A stretch of 64,000 bases of DNA from JALEFZ01 sp039817415 (GTDB lineage Bacteria > Bacteroidota > Bacteroidia > J057): positions 1-64,000 of the forward strand of contig JBCBVV010000002.1 in assembly GCA_039817415.1 (NCBI GenBank), written 5' to 3'. Below are positions 17,401 to 26,800 of the stretch, piece after piece. The notes under the pieces are model-generated. The model made no database searches. It worked only from the letters and a program-made list of their open reading frames with translations, and was not told the origin of the DNA. The stretch's first letter is position 1. The number at the start of each line of letters is the position of its first letter. The position numbers and the translations under genes are program-made.

Positions 17401-20400
17401 CCACATATCCACAGTTGGGATAGAAACCGGTGTTAAGGTCGTAAGGGTAGTATCATCAAAGTTTAAAGTATCACCCGCAAGAATCACCCAAAACTCAACG
17501 TCGTAGGTGATAGACAGGTTACTCATATCCGCAGTTTGGGTGAAGGTGTACGATCCCGTGTTGCCTGGTGCAACTGGAGGGAAACTGGCACTCTCTGTTA
17601 CAACTGTTCCTCCATTGACTGAATAAGCCACATCAAGGCTATCAAAGGATAATACCCCATTGTTGACAAACTCAACGGTTATTTCAGTAGCGGGTCCATA
17701 TCCACATCCTCCCGCAGGAGAAAGAAGATTTCCAGCAGTCGCATTAAAATCAGGTTTTTCGTAGATCAGGATGTTGTCAAAGGCGATACCATCGTCTTCT
17801 ACAAAGCCATCTGATCCAAAGGCAAATCGAAGCAATACGGCATTTTCGCCGCCTAATCCAGCTAACTCATTCTCTGCATGTACCCATCCACCTGAGCCAG
17901 GTCCAAAGGTACCATTGCCACGTCCGGTCCAACCTTGGTTTTGTCCACCAGGAGAACCATTAAGGGTGTTGTCTGTATACCAGTTATTAGGATCACCAAA
18001 GTTTCCTACTCTATCCCAAGTAACTCCTCCGTCTGTAGAAGACTGAAGAACCGTACCATCCCAGCTAAATTCTGAATTCCACCAAATGTCAAATTCAATA
18101 ATCGGAACGGCAACATTAGAGAGGTCAAAACAAGGACCCAATAGGAAGGAGTTTTCATTGGCATTATAATCACCAGTCAATCCACCCGTTGTCCAAGCAT
18201 TCACACCTGATGCTGCACCTTGAATCACCGTTTTATTGGGTGTTCCCCATGCCCAGCTGTTGTTCGTACCCCCAGAAGTCCAACCTCCAGGTCCTCCTTC
18301 GAAATCCTCAAAGTATGGGAGGGTATTTACAAAGCTACCCAGGTTCTGGATCGTTGCAGATCTTGTATTATTCGCGGGATTTGCATCTGGTGGAGCAAGC
18401 TGATCAGCTGTAACTGTCAATGTATGGAAGCCTGTTGCAGAAAAGTCTGCCGTTGCATTGAAGGTATAGATAATGGTATCCCCAGGAAGGAAAAGACCTG
18501 GAAGTGATTCATTCGGAACAAATCCTAAACCATCAGGATTGAAGGAAACATCCACATCAAACAGTGTATCTGTACCTGCATTCACAAAGGCAGCAACGAT
18601 AGGTTCTGTTGCAGAAAGCCCACAAGATGTTTCTGGGGAAACAATGATAGCTGTTTCCACATCATAAGCCGGCGGCTCAAAAATATTGATATCGTCAATC
18701 GCAATATCACCTGTAGTGGCTCCTGTTGTAGTAGCTCGGAAAATTACCTGAAAAACATCGTCTTTATAAGGTAATAGGTCTACCAATGCTGAATCATAAG
18801 GTGCATTTGAATTGAGCTGTTGTTGGCCACTAATAGAAAAGACATTTACATCGCCTCCTCCATTTCTCACAATGACATCCAGGGTTCCAATACCAGCTCC
18901 AAACATATGGTAGAAGAACTTCATCTTCGGAGCGAGGTTGGCGGAAACATCTATACAAGGTGTAGCCAATTCAAATTGTTGTCCACCTAGTGTGGAGTTG
19001 GCCTCAATGTACATGTATCGGATACCAGTTGCTGTATTGTTGGCAGAAGGACCCGTGTTAAAGGTTGGAGTACTACCTGCCCGTACATGCCATCCATTGG
19101 AGTTGGTCGTATTGGTTCGGGTCCAGTTGTTGTTAAGCGCACCCGGTGCACCAGCTGCGAAAGTCTCAAAATTCTCGGCAAGATTACCGATGGTTACGGG
19201 TTGATTGACCGTGATAGCTGTTGTGGTGTCATTGAAGGCATTCGGATCACTCGCAATGGTCGTGTAGGCCTTAATAGTATAGCTACCCACAGAACTCAGG
19301 TCTGCTGTGGTCGTAATGGTTACAGTTTGCACATCCAATACGTTCATAACACCCGTATTCACTACCGTAGAATAAGAGTTAGTCAGTGGGCCAGTAACAT
19401 CAGCTGTGATGGTAACGGGATTCACTGATAGGTCAAGCGGTTGGGAACCCAAGTTCTGGAAAGTAACCTCGATGGTTTCTGTAGCTCCATAACAAGTAGG
19501 AAGGATGGGCTCATTGACTGAAACGACCCCAGGATCAATGGGGGCTGGATCGAAGAGGAAGATATCATCGATGGCCATATCTGAGTTGTTCCCATTACCA
19601 CGGACACCACGGAATTCAAGCTGAACTACCTTTCCCGCAAAAGCACTTAAGTCAGCAATACCCTCTCTCCAGCCTTCAGCATTGGAGGATTGTTGTTGTC
19701 CTGTAAGGGTCCAAGCCTGGGTGGTATCTCCTTCAGAAATCACATAAACCTGAAGTGTACCCATATTGGAACCATACATATGGTACCAAAAGGAGAGTCG
19801 AGGAGCAAGAGAACCTGCCAGGTCAATACAAGGAGAGTTCAATTTGTAGACATTACCCAAAGCGCCTGATGATGCCTCTGTAAACATATAGACAGAGCCA
19901 AGTGGTGTATGGTTTTGTGTAGGTCCGGTGGAAATGGTAGGCGTTGTATTGGTTGTTACGTGCCATCCAAAAACCCCTGTCGTTGATCTGGTCCATCCAT
20001 TGTTCAGGATACCAGGGTTGGAATTGTTGGTTTGTGGAGTGAAATTCTCAAATGTCTCCACATATGGGAGTGTATTGAGTCCAGGCGAAAGGAAATTGAT
20101 TTCAAACGTATCGTTTGCAGCATTCGCATCACCTGTTACAGCTGTCCAAACCTTTAGCTGATAAAAAGCATTAGGATTCGGAAGAGTCAGAGCTGTGGTA
20201 AAGGTATAATTTGCAGTAGAATTACCTGCAAGAGGGGTCGCGATCACTTCATTGACAGGTGTTCCTCCATTAATGGAGTATCCCACCGGAATGGAAGTGA
20301 TAGTCGTTGCCGAGAAGTTTTCGTACGTTATCTCTAAAGGTACCCCTACGCCATAAACATCGCAGGATACATTCAGGCCGACGGTAGATGTTACGCCAGC

Positions 20401-20469
20401 ATCCTGAGCGTACATCGTTCCCCAAATCAAACCTAGAATGATGAGGATTCGAGTAAATAAATGCTTCAT
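14434..20469 (-). CDS. Giant secreted T9SS cargo with MAM-like and Ig-like domains and a type A sorting domain
   Basis: 2011 residues from the ATG at 20469, which starts a signal peptide (MKHLFTRILIILGLIWGTMYA); the frame runs 21 codons further up without features. Four MAM/jelly-roll-like modules each begin 'LPYxExFE' and end 'IAIDDIxIF' (about 136-303, 425-601, 713-908, 1021-1213), separated by CARDB-like spacers. Modules 3 and 4 are close duplicates sharing WWNSEFSWDG and GWTGRGNGTFGPGSGGW. Then come several short Ig-like repeats with a recurring DLGxD...C...WSTG pattern (about 1530-1835), a PKD-like domain (about 1840-1915) and a C-terminal sorting domain (VFPNPTKGELHLEG, ITDMRG, GVYVVKI). 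It is therefore exported by T9SS and attached to or released from the surface. An adhesin role is inferred; no catalytic motif was found. Confidence 0.93.
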   Translation of the reverse strand: MKHLFTRILIILGLIWGTMYAQDAGVTSTVGLNVSCDVYGVGVPLEITYENFSATTITSIPVGYSINGGTPVNEVIATPLAGNSTANYTFTTALTLPNPNAFYQLKVWTAVTGDANAANDTFEINFLSPGLNTLPYVETFENFTPQTNNSNPGILNNGWTRSTTGVFGWHVTTNTTPTISTGPTQNHTPLGSVYMFTEASSGALGNVYKLNSPCIDLAGSLAPRLSFWYHMYGSNMGTLQVYVISEGDTTQAWTLTGQQQSSNAEGWREGIADLSAFAGKVVQLEFRGVRGNGNNSDMAIDDIFLFDPAPIDPGVVSVNEPILPTCYGATETIEVTFQNLGSQPLDLSVNPVTITADVTGPLTNSYSTVVNTGVMNVLDVQTVTITTTADLSSVGSYTIKAYTTIASDPNAFNDTTTAITVNQPVTIGNLAENFETFAAGAPGALNNNWTRTNTTNSNGWHVRAGSTPTFNTGPSANNTATGIRYMYIEANSTLGGQQFELATPCIDVSANLAPKMKFFYHMFGAGIGTLDVIVRNGGGDVNVFSISGQQQLNSNAPYDSALVDLLPYKDDVFQVIFRATTTGATTGDIAIDDINIFEPPAYDVETAIIVSPETSCGLSATEPIVAAFVNAGTDTLFDVDVSFNPDGLGFVPNESLPGLFLPGDTIIYTFNATADFSATGFHTLTVTADQLAPPDANPANNTRSATIQNLGSFVNTLPYFEDFEGGPGGWTSGGTNNSWAWGTPNKTVIQGAASGVNAWTTGGLTGDYNANENSFLLGPCFDLSNVAVPIIEFDIWWNSEFSWDGTVLQSSTDGGVTWDRVGNFGDPNNWYTDNTLNGSPGGQNQGWTGRGNGTFGPGSGGWVHAENELAGLGGENAVLLRFAFGSDGFVEDDGIAFDNILIYEKPDFNATAGNLLSPAGGCGYGPATEITVEFVNNGVLSFDSLDVAYSVNGGTVVTESASFPPVAPGNTGSYTFTQTADMSNLSITYDVEFWVILAGDTLNFDDTTLTTLTPVSIPTVDMWPYTETFITGNNGWNSGGPVNSWALGEPNKNTIKGAASDTNAWVTGGLVNSFYLSNEESFVIGPCMDMSDLSNPVISLSIWWNSEFSWDGAVLQASTDGGDTWSRVGNLGDPFNWYNDGTINGSPGNQQQGWTGRGNGTFGPGSGGWLTAKRALDGLGGQPSVRLRIAFGADGFIEDDGFAFDDIFIWDRADDDMSATDMVDLPRTFCNDDSTQLQLLITNEGLVPQNNIPVTVIITGPGGNDTLTSIATGTIAPDGTQLVDLGFYGTSIGGQYDLKAYTTLMGDTTAFNDTLFDSFTVNEVTTAPSAVGDSICSATGAEFVLLATPPSLNTKLQWFDAPTGGNVVAEGDTFITPILTTSQTYYVEASSSEDFRVGPISNSIGTGTWDTNFGANGLNFDVEEELVLESVRVFPENGSSGNITVQLLQNGVPITNRSFPFAGTVFDTVLNVNFEIQAGTGYQLRATGTVLGPGNGLYRNFNGATFPYAIPGIISINGNVNGFTTAYYYFYDWRVRTLGCPSPRTAVTAEILGPPVVDLGLDGVYCGDYSLDITDPTAVSYTWTRNGLPFSTGPVQNFDSSGLYSVLVTNTVGCTETDSLVLVINQAPEAEAGTDTTSCDPVTLSANTVNGATYFWFSTFPDNQDSVQTSYVANGSGTYILTVDALGCTATDTVVVDILPEPQVNLGNDIEICRDVDLNAGNGASFLWSTGDTTQMINVTPPTMGTDTYFVEVTSPDGCVGTDTIDVSQGIAPVISLPDSVAECDNATLDAGNPGSTYLWSTGSTNRNITVDSTGLYSINVTNGNNGCDANKSVFVEILESPTAAATYAIPNGGFTVQFSNLSTPIDPNTTFLWTFNDGTGNTSTLESPIYTFPFAGVYSVTLEVTNDCGTDQIDLIIGGVAIDAYDLKDIISVFPNPTKGELHLEGENLRLGELDITITDMRGREIYTYHDERVIGQLSQTVDLSEQPKGVYVVKISDGQQQYVKRVVRD

Positions 20470-20757
20470 GTTAGAAACTTTGGGTATTTGACATGCAGGT
20501 TTAAAAATAGCAGGGATATAGGCTAAAATCAACCTTTTACATATGTAAGTAGTCTATGCCTTATGTAGTGAAATAAGCCATATCTACTTGGTTATCAGGC
20601 AACTATTTTGATTCTAAAAATAGGAAATTTTAATCCCTTTTTATTCATCTCTTCAAAATCCTTTGAAAGGATCAATTATTTTGCGCCAATTTGACAATTC
20701 TCGTCGAAGACTTTCTAAGAAGAAATCCTAAAAAAAGTATCCTAATGAGAAGTGTAA

Positions 20758-21729
20758 TTAGGAAGATTGTGCCATTTTTAGGCTAAAAGTAAAGCTGGTT
20801 CCTTCTCCAACTTCTGATTGAACTGTAATCTGCTCACCATGCATCTTCAGCAAGTGCTTACAGATTGCCAATCCCAATCCTGTTCCCCCCTTTTCCCTTG
20901 AGCGACTCTTGTCAACTCGATAAAAACGTCTAAAAATCTTATCTAAATGCTCAGGATCAATTCCAGGCCCATCATCTGAAACAGTGGTAAGCAACTTTCC
21001 ATTATTCGAAACAAGGGAAATGACTACTTGACCCTCTGAATCTCCATATTTAATGGCATTGTCGATCAGGTTGGTCAATACCTGTTGTATTCTCTCTCGA
21101 TCCGCTAAAACAAGCGCATTCTCAAGTTCATTCGTTTGGATGCTATAACTGATATTCCTTTTTTTCTTGGTAAACTTATGCTCTAGGCTATCAATTACAT
21201 CACAAACCAACTCATAAATAGAAAAGGTCCTGACCTTCATTTCCATCTCCCCTGATTCTGCCTGGGTAATGATTAACAAATCCTGAACAAGGCTCGATAA
21301 CCTGTCCGCATTTTTCATGGCCTTCTTTAGGAATTTCACCCTGACCTTCTCATCATCCATCGCTCCATCCATCAGTGTATGAATAAATCCCTGAACAGCA
21401 AAGATGGGGGTTTTTAATTCGTGTGAAACCTCTCCTAAAAACTCTCTTCGGAAGGCTTCTAGGTCCTTCAGCTTTTTGATCTCCCTTTGATTTAACAGGT
21501 TGAGGTTTTTGAGCCTTCTGAATACCATCCACTCAAGGGTAATGACCAACATGGTAAAGCAGAGAAGGAAGAAAATAAGCAATTCATACACTAGTCCATC
21601 GGCGAGCGCTATTTGGGCGGTACGAAGGATGAAATAACAACCGACCAAGGCAAGTGACAGGTATAAGGACACCATGATTGAAGAAGGCAATTTAGGCCTT
21701 TGATCGTGCCGTCTGTTAGTCTGGCTCAT
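20758..21729 (-). CDS. Sensor histidine kinase (PhoR-like), orphan
   Basis: 323 residues. Two transmembrane helices (about 16-37 and 47-69) with almost no loop between them, then the dimerisation/phosphoacceptor helix FLGEVSHELKTPIFAVQGF (His103) and a full HATPase domain: N-box LTNLIDNAIKYG, G1 VSDDGPGIDPEHL, F-box IFRRFYRVDKSRS and G2 GGTGLGLAICKHL. There is no periplasmic sensor domain, so any signal must be sensed within the membrane or via a partner. No response-regulator gene lies next to it, unlike most PhoR-type kinases. It is separated by 288 nt from the T9SS cargo gene and is divergent from the barrel protein gene. Confidence 0.92.
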   Translation of the reverse strand: MSQTNRRHDQRPKLPSSIMVSLYLSLALVGCYFILRTAQIALADGLVYELLIFFLLCFTMLVITLEWMVFRRLKNLNLLNQREIKKLKDLEAFRREFLGEVSHELKTPIFAVQGFIHTLMDGAMDDEKVRVKFLKKAMKNADRLSSLVQDLLIITQAESGEMEMKVRTFSIYELVCDVIDSLEHKFTKKKRNISYSIQTNELENALVLADRERIQQVLTNLIDNAIKYGDSEGQVVISLVSNNGKLLTTVSDDGPGIDPEHLDKIFRRFYRVDKSRSREKGGTGLGLAICKHLLKMHGEQITVQSEVGEGTSFTFSLKMAQSS

Positions 21730-21993
21730 GATAGGAAGTTAGTTGAGTGATAGAAGGCAATAAGATACCCACTTCTAAATTAGATAAGCCTACATTAAGA
21801 CAAAATTAATTCTCAAAGATTCTGTCTGGCAAAGGGCTGAATTTAAATGAAATCATGAAGGAAAAGGCTTTCCCGAACTTGGCTTTTTCTGCTTCCCTTT
21901 GTGCATATTCTCAATATTCGAAAGAAGATTTTCCTTGGATAATTCGGCTTTTTGAAAACAATTGCTGTATTTTAGTTGCTAAAATTCAATTCA

Positions 21994-22788
21994 ATGAAAA
22001 GAGTCCTACTCATTATTGTTTGCCTCCTAATTGCTGGGAGCTCATTCGCTCAGAAGGGATTTAAAATTGGAGTTTTTGCGGGCCCCCAACTTGGAAGCCA
22101 CCTGAATGCTTTCGATGCAAACCTTACTGCTCCTACCTACACAGGATCTCCACTATGGGGATTAAACACTGGTGTTTCAGTAGGATATCACTTCGTAGAT
22201 ATGTTTGGTATCAAAACTCAGTTGGTCTATTCTCAGCAAGGGAATTCCTACCTCAGAACTGTAAATGACGTGGAAACGCGTTTTGTAGACAGACTGGATT
22301 ACCTAAAAATTCCTTTGTTGTTTGGATTTAATACAGCCACCGACAGGAGAAAAGTTAGCTTCGTACTTTTTGTAGGACCTCAGCTTTCCTTTCTTTCTCG
22401 TGTTGCGGAATACAATGACAACGCAGATTTTGGCTTGATCGAAGGATATGATGACAGCAAAATTCCATTAGAGAGTGGTGAACTCATCATCAGCCGCCCA
22501 GGAGCTGAGCTTTACATCGATCAATTGTTTGGCCTTGTTGGTGAGACAGGAGTAGACATCAGATTGAGCGAGGAAAATATCTATTTGAACATCCGTTTGA
22601 GAGGAGACCTAACCTTTGGAGACCTAGAAGATAAGTCCCAAAATGCGACTACCTTCAAAGACGGAGTATCAAGCACTTTCTCCTACTGGAACAATGCTCA
22701 TGGAGCAAGTAACAACAGGAATGACATTACCCAGGCATTAGCTACTGCATTGACAATTGGAATTACTTACAATTTCAGCGCTAACTAA
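21994..22788 (+). CDS. Outer-membrane beta-barrel protein (PorT-like fold)
   Basis: 264 residues from the ATG at 21994, which opens a signal peptide (MKRVLLIIVCLLIAGSSFAQ). The mature protein alternates short amphipathic strands: IGVFAGPQLG, GLNTGVSVGYHFVDMFGIKTQLVYSQQG, YLKIPLLFGF, VSFVLFVGPQLSFL, and a C-terminal LTIGITYNFSAN ending in the usual aromatic. This is the common OMP_b-brl family of Bacteroidota, which includes PorT, but I cannot say it is PorT itself. It is divergent from the histidine kinase and has its own terminator. Confidence 0.85.
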   Translation: MKRVLLIIVCLLIAGSSFAQKGFKIGVFAGPQLGSHLNAFDANLTAPTYTGSPLWGLNTGVSVGYHFVDMFGIKTQLVYSQQGNSYLRTVNDVETRFVDRLDYLKIPLLFGFNTATDRRKVSFVLFVGPQLSFLSRVAEYNDNADFGLIEGYDDSKIPLESGELIISRPGAELYIDQLFGLVGETGVDIRLSEENIYLNIRLRGDLTFGDLEDKSQNATTFKDGVSSTFSYWNNAHGASNNRNDITQALATALTIGITYNFSAN

Positions 22789-22819
22789 GCGTGGGAAAAA
22801 ATATTTTTTACTTCAAATC

Positions 22820-22852
22820 GGAGGGCCTTACTTGGTATTGCCCTCCTTTTTT
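22820..22852 (+). terminator. Terminator of the barrel protein gene
   Basis: GGAGGGC / GCCCTCC form a perfect 7-bp stem followed by six T residues, 31 nt after the stop codon. Confidence 0.85.
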
Positions 22853-22895
22853 ATGGAGGTCATAGATCCTCTCTATACTATCTATACGAATTGAA

Positions 22896-23492
22896 ATGAT
22901 TGCATTTGTCAGCGGAAATATAACAGAACTTGAAGCCACTCACGTTATTGTTGAGGCAGGAGGAATTGGCTATTGGATCAAAATTTCTCTCAACACTTAT
23001 GGTGAGTTACAAGGTAAAAAGCAGACTAAGCTTCATACCCATTTTATGGTGAGAGAAGACAGCCAGCAGTTGTTTGGATTCACTACGATCAAAGAAAAGC
23101 AGCTATTTGAGCAGTTAATTAGTATTTCTGGTGTAGGAGGCAATACCGCTTTGATGATTCTCTCATCCCTGTCCGCCGAAGATCTTTACCAAGCTATTAA
23201 GCAAGAAAATGCCATGGTGCTAAAAAAGGTTAAAGGAATAGGTGCCAAAACTGCGGGAAGGATCATTCTCGAATTAAAGGATAAAATCAAGCTTGATAAC
23301 CTGAGTGGAGGCACTGGATCAGTCATGGCAGGTGGTAACAGCATGAAAAAGCAAGAAGCATTAACTGCCCTTGTTAACCTGGGACTCAATAAATCAGCCA
23401 TGAATCAGCGTATAGATAAGATTTTGAAGGAAAAGGGTGAGACCGTTACAGTAGAAGAGATTATCAAGTTAGCCCTGAGAAATCCTGGATAA
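22896..23492 (+). CDS. ruvA: Holliday junction branch migration protein RuvA
   Basis: 198 residues. RuvA tetramers bind Holliday junctions and dock the RuvB motor. The N-terminal OB-fold (MIAFVSGNITELEATHVIVEAGGIGYWI), the two helix-hairpin-helix motifs (LISISGVGGNTALMIL and LKKVKGIGAKTAGRIILELKDK) and the C-terminal RuvB-binding helix (EALTALVNLGLNKSAM) are all present. In many Bacteroidota ruvA lies close upstream of sprA, as here. Confidence 0.96.
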   Translation: MIAFVSGNITELEATHVIVEAGGIGYWIKISLNTYGELQGKKQTKLHTHFMVREDSQQLFGFTTIKEKQLFEQLISISGVGGNTALMILSSLSAEDLYQAIKQENAMVLKKVKGIGAKTAGRIILELKDKIKLDNLSGGTGSVMAGGNSMKKQEALTALVNLGLNKSAMNQRIDKILKEKGETVTVEEIIKLALRNPG

Positions 23493-23825
23493 TCATCCCT
23501 TTATTTTTCCCCTTAATCGTGCAAGCATCCCCAAAAAATTGCTCTTTTATACTGAGGAATATTTTCTAGCTTTGTATCAATCAGAGGAATTCACATCTAC
23601 TCCATATACATTCTACACCATTTTATCGCGCCAACTTTGCCTATGAAGCAAGTTTTACACTAGAAACCAAAATATGCGAGTTGCCTGACTAGTCAGGTAT
23701 TTATCCCCACAAAACTGATACAAATAACCCCATATTGGTCAAGCCAATATGGAGGCTGCATCGGTGCTTTGGCTGGGAAATAAAGACGAGCTGTTTTGGG
23801 CGTGTAAACTTAATTACGAATAGCT
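23493..23825. other. ruvA-sprA intergenic region with two inverted repeats
   Basis: 333 AT-rich bases without a gene. It carries two dyads before sprA: a 14-bp palindrome at 23684 and a 23-bp inverted repeat at 23730. No T-run follows either, so they are not terminators. The sprA promoter must lie in or near this stretch unless sprA is read through from ruvA. Confidence 0.6.
23684..23752. promoter_or_regulatory. Paired inverted repeats upstream of sprA
   Basis: CCTGACTAGTCAGG (23684-23697) is a perfect palindrome. CCATATTGG / CCAATATGG (23730-23738 and 23744-23752, loop TCAAG) is a perfect 9-bp inverted repeat ending about 73 nt before the sprA start. Either could be an operator or a 5'-UTR structure; there is no direct evidence for a regulator. 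Confidence 0.4.
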
Positions 23826-26800
23826 TTGTCAAAGTTCAGTCTTACGTTGCTGATGGCGGCGATCCTTTCCCTGTTCAATCCTCCAACAGAAACCGATCCC
23901 ACCAACTCCGATTCCTTCATCGACAAGGACAGCTCACTGGTAAAGGTCATGGAACCTGCCAACGATACGTCTAAAGTCAAAAAGAATCCCAATGACAGAA
24001 GAGGTGATGCGACCCGACAGGGAAAGATTACCCCCATGCATTTTGATTATCCATCAGGCTACAATGTAAAGTATCAATTGGAAGAAGACCTGAGTGGATA
24101 CACCATCTATGAGAGACTCGGGGAAACCGATTTTAGAAGGCCTTCCTTTATCTCATTTGAAGATTATGTGTCTTATCGTCAGAAAAGCATGATTCGGGAT
24201 AATTTCCGTGAAATGGGACTGGCTGCTAATGAAGCCAACCAAAAAGGGCTACAACTTGACATCAACATCGAAGAACTGGAGGATATTTTTGGAGGAGGTA
24301 CCATATCCATTCGTCCGACAGGTTTTGCCACCCTAAGATTTTCCATCGATAGAACGGCAAACTTTAACCCTGCCCTTTCCCAAAGAAATAGAAAGAACAC
24401 CATCTTCAATTTTGACCAGAATATTCAGGTAGGTGTAATTGGACAGATCGGTCAGAAACTGCGAATGAACATTAACTTCGATACGCAGGCTACTTTTGAC
24501 TTTGAGGATCAGTTAAAACTTGAGCACAACGGAACAGAGGACCAAATTCTACAGAATATTGCTGCTGGTAATGTAAGTATGCAGGTGGGGAACTCCTTAA
24601 TCGTAGGTCGTCAAAATCTATTTGGCGTAAAAACCAGGTTGAAATTTGGACCTGTATATGTGAGCGGGATCGCTTCTATTGAGCAAGGTCAGGTGCAAAG
24701 CCTGAAGGTTGCAGGCGGTGGAGCGGTTGAAACTCCTTTCGATAAAGAAGTTACCGAGTACGATGCCAACAGACACTTCTTCCTTTCTCATTATTTCCGC
24801 TCAATTTATGAGTCTGCCGTCGCCAACTTACCCGTAGTTCAGTCTCGTCTACAGATTCAGCAGGTGGAGGTTTGGGTAGAAAGGCAAGGCTACACTAGAA
24901 ATAACAGAAATGCATTAGGGCTGGTAGACCTTGGAGAAAATGACCTTCCTGTTGCAGGAGGCGAAGGACGTGTGTATAACGATCAGGTTGTATCCAATAC
25001 GACCAACAACCTACGCTATCCTGATAATGAATCGAATGATCTATACGAGTTACTTGACAACACGACTGGGGTTAGAGATGTAAACCAGTCCAAGCTAGCC
25101 ATTGAGGGCATTCAAGGCAAAAGCTTTGTCAATACAGAGGATTATGAAGTCATCGCCAACATGCGCCGACTTAACTCCAACGAGTATACGGTGAACACTA
25201 GTTTGGGCTATATATCGCTGAATACCCCCGTGCAGTCCGATCAGGTATTATTTGTTGCCTACCGCTACACCTTGAATGGACAAGTACACCAGGTAGGAGA
25301 CTTTTCGAATGATGAGCCCGCTAATGCGGAGAACTCCAACGTCCTCTTCACCAAAATGATCAAACCTTCTGTTTTGAGGGTTAATCCCTATCCCGCATGG
25401 GACCTGATGATGAAAAACATTTATCAGATTCAATATGGTATCAATAGGGATGGTTTCTTCCTGGATGTGCGCTACGAATCTGGAACCAGTTCTGGTAAAA
25501 TCAATTATCTACCAACAGGTCCACAAAAGGATAAACCCTTGATTCAGGTATTGAATATTGACCGTCTGACCAACCATACTGCACCAGGTCCAGACAATTA
25601 TTTTGACTTCATTGAACCCTACACCATTAATACACAAAAGGGTACCATCATCTTCCCTGTGCTTGAGCCTTTTGGTTCCCATTTGCGATCAAAACTGGAA
25701 GGAGATGAAGAAGCGATAGAACGGTATGTGTTTGATCAACTATACACCAATACCCAGGCAAGTGCACGGCAGAATGGACCACAATATCGATACTCACTAG
25801 AGGGTTACTTCCGGTCCGAAAGTAATTCGGAGATTCCACTCAACACCTTTAATCTCTCAGAAGGAGGGGTAACTGTCCGAGCAGGAGGCCGAATTCTGCA
25901 AGAGGGAGTTGATTATACAGTAGATGAAGTGGGGGGGAAACTTACCATTATCAATCCATCGGTACTCTCTTCTGGACAGGACATTGAGGTTTCATATGAG
26001 AGTTCTTCGCTGTACAGGCTACAAAATAAGCGACTGTTAGGGGCAAGGGTCGAATATAGCCCCTCACAAGACCTTTCGTTGGGAGGTACCATTCTGAACC
26101 TAAAAGAGCAGCCATTTAACCAAAAAACTATTCTGGGGGATGAGCCTGTCAACAATACACTTTGGGGCTTCGATGCGGCTTATGACAGAGAGTCTCCCTT
26201 CTTGACCAAGGTACTTGACCGCTTACCACTTTATTCAACAAAGGCACCTTCACAGATAACCGCCTCTGGGGAATTTGCTCAATTCTTACCCGGTCTTCCT
26301 TCAATCATCAAAAATGATGTCGATCAGGGGATCGTATATCTGGATGACTTTGAGGCAGCAGCTACTCCTTTTACCCTCATGGGTTGGCAAAGGTGGCAAA
26401 TCGCCTCATACCCAGATGGAAATACGCAGCTTTATGACCCAAGAGAAGACTATACCAATCCGCTTGCAGAAGGCTATTCTAGAGGAAGGTTAAGATGGTA
26501 TACCATTGACCAGATTTACTATAATTCCCGAAGAGGTAGGGTCCCAGAGGATGATCAGGCTAACAACTACACAAGACAGATTATTCCAACTGAGATTTTC
26601 CCTACAGCTACACGACCGTTTGGTAGCCAGATCCAGCAGACCTTTGACTTGCGATACGATCCTACCCAAAGGGGATTTTATAATTATCAATCCGACCGAA
26701 ACAGAATCAATCCTGACGGTTCTTTCTCTAATCCTGAGGAAAACTGGGCAGGCGTGATGCGCTCTATTGATGTCAACAATGACTTTGAAGCCACCAACGT

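Noticed and set aside
14434..20469. Many plus-strand frames of 60-130 codons opposite the T9SS cargo
   Set aside because: Shadow frames caused by the biased composition of the repeat-rich gene.
21855..22064. 69-codon frame overlapping the start of the barrel protein gene
   Set aside because: Overlaps a clear signal peptide in another frame and shows no protein pattern.
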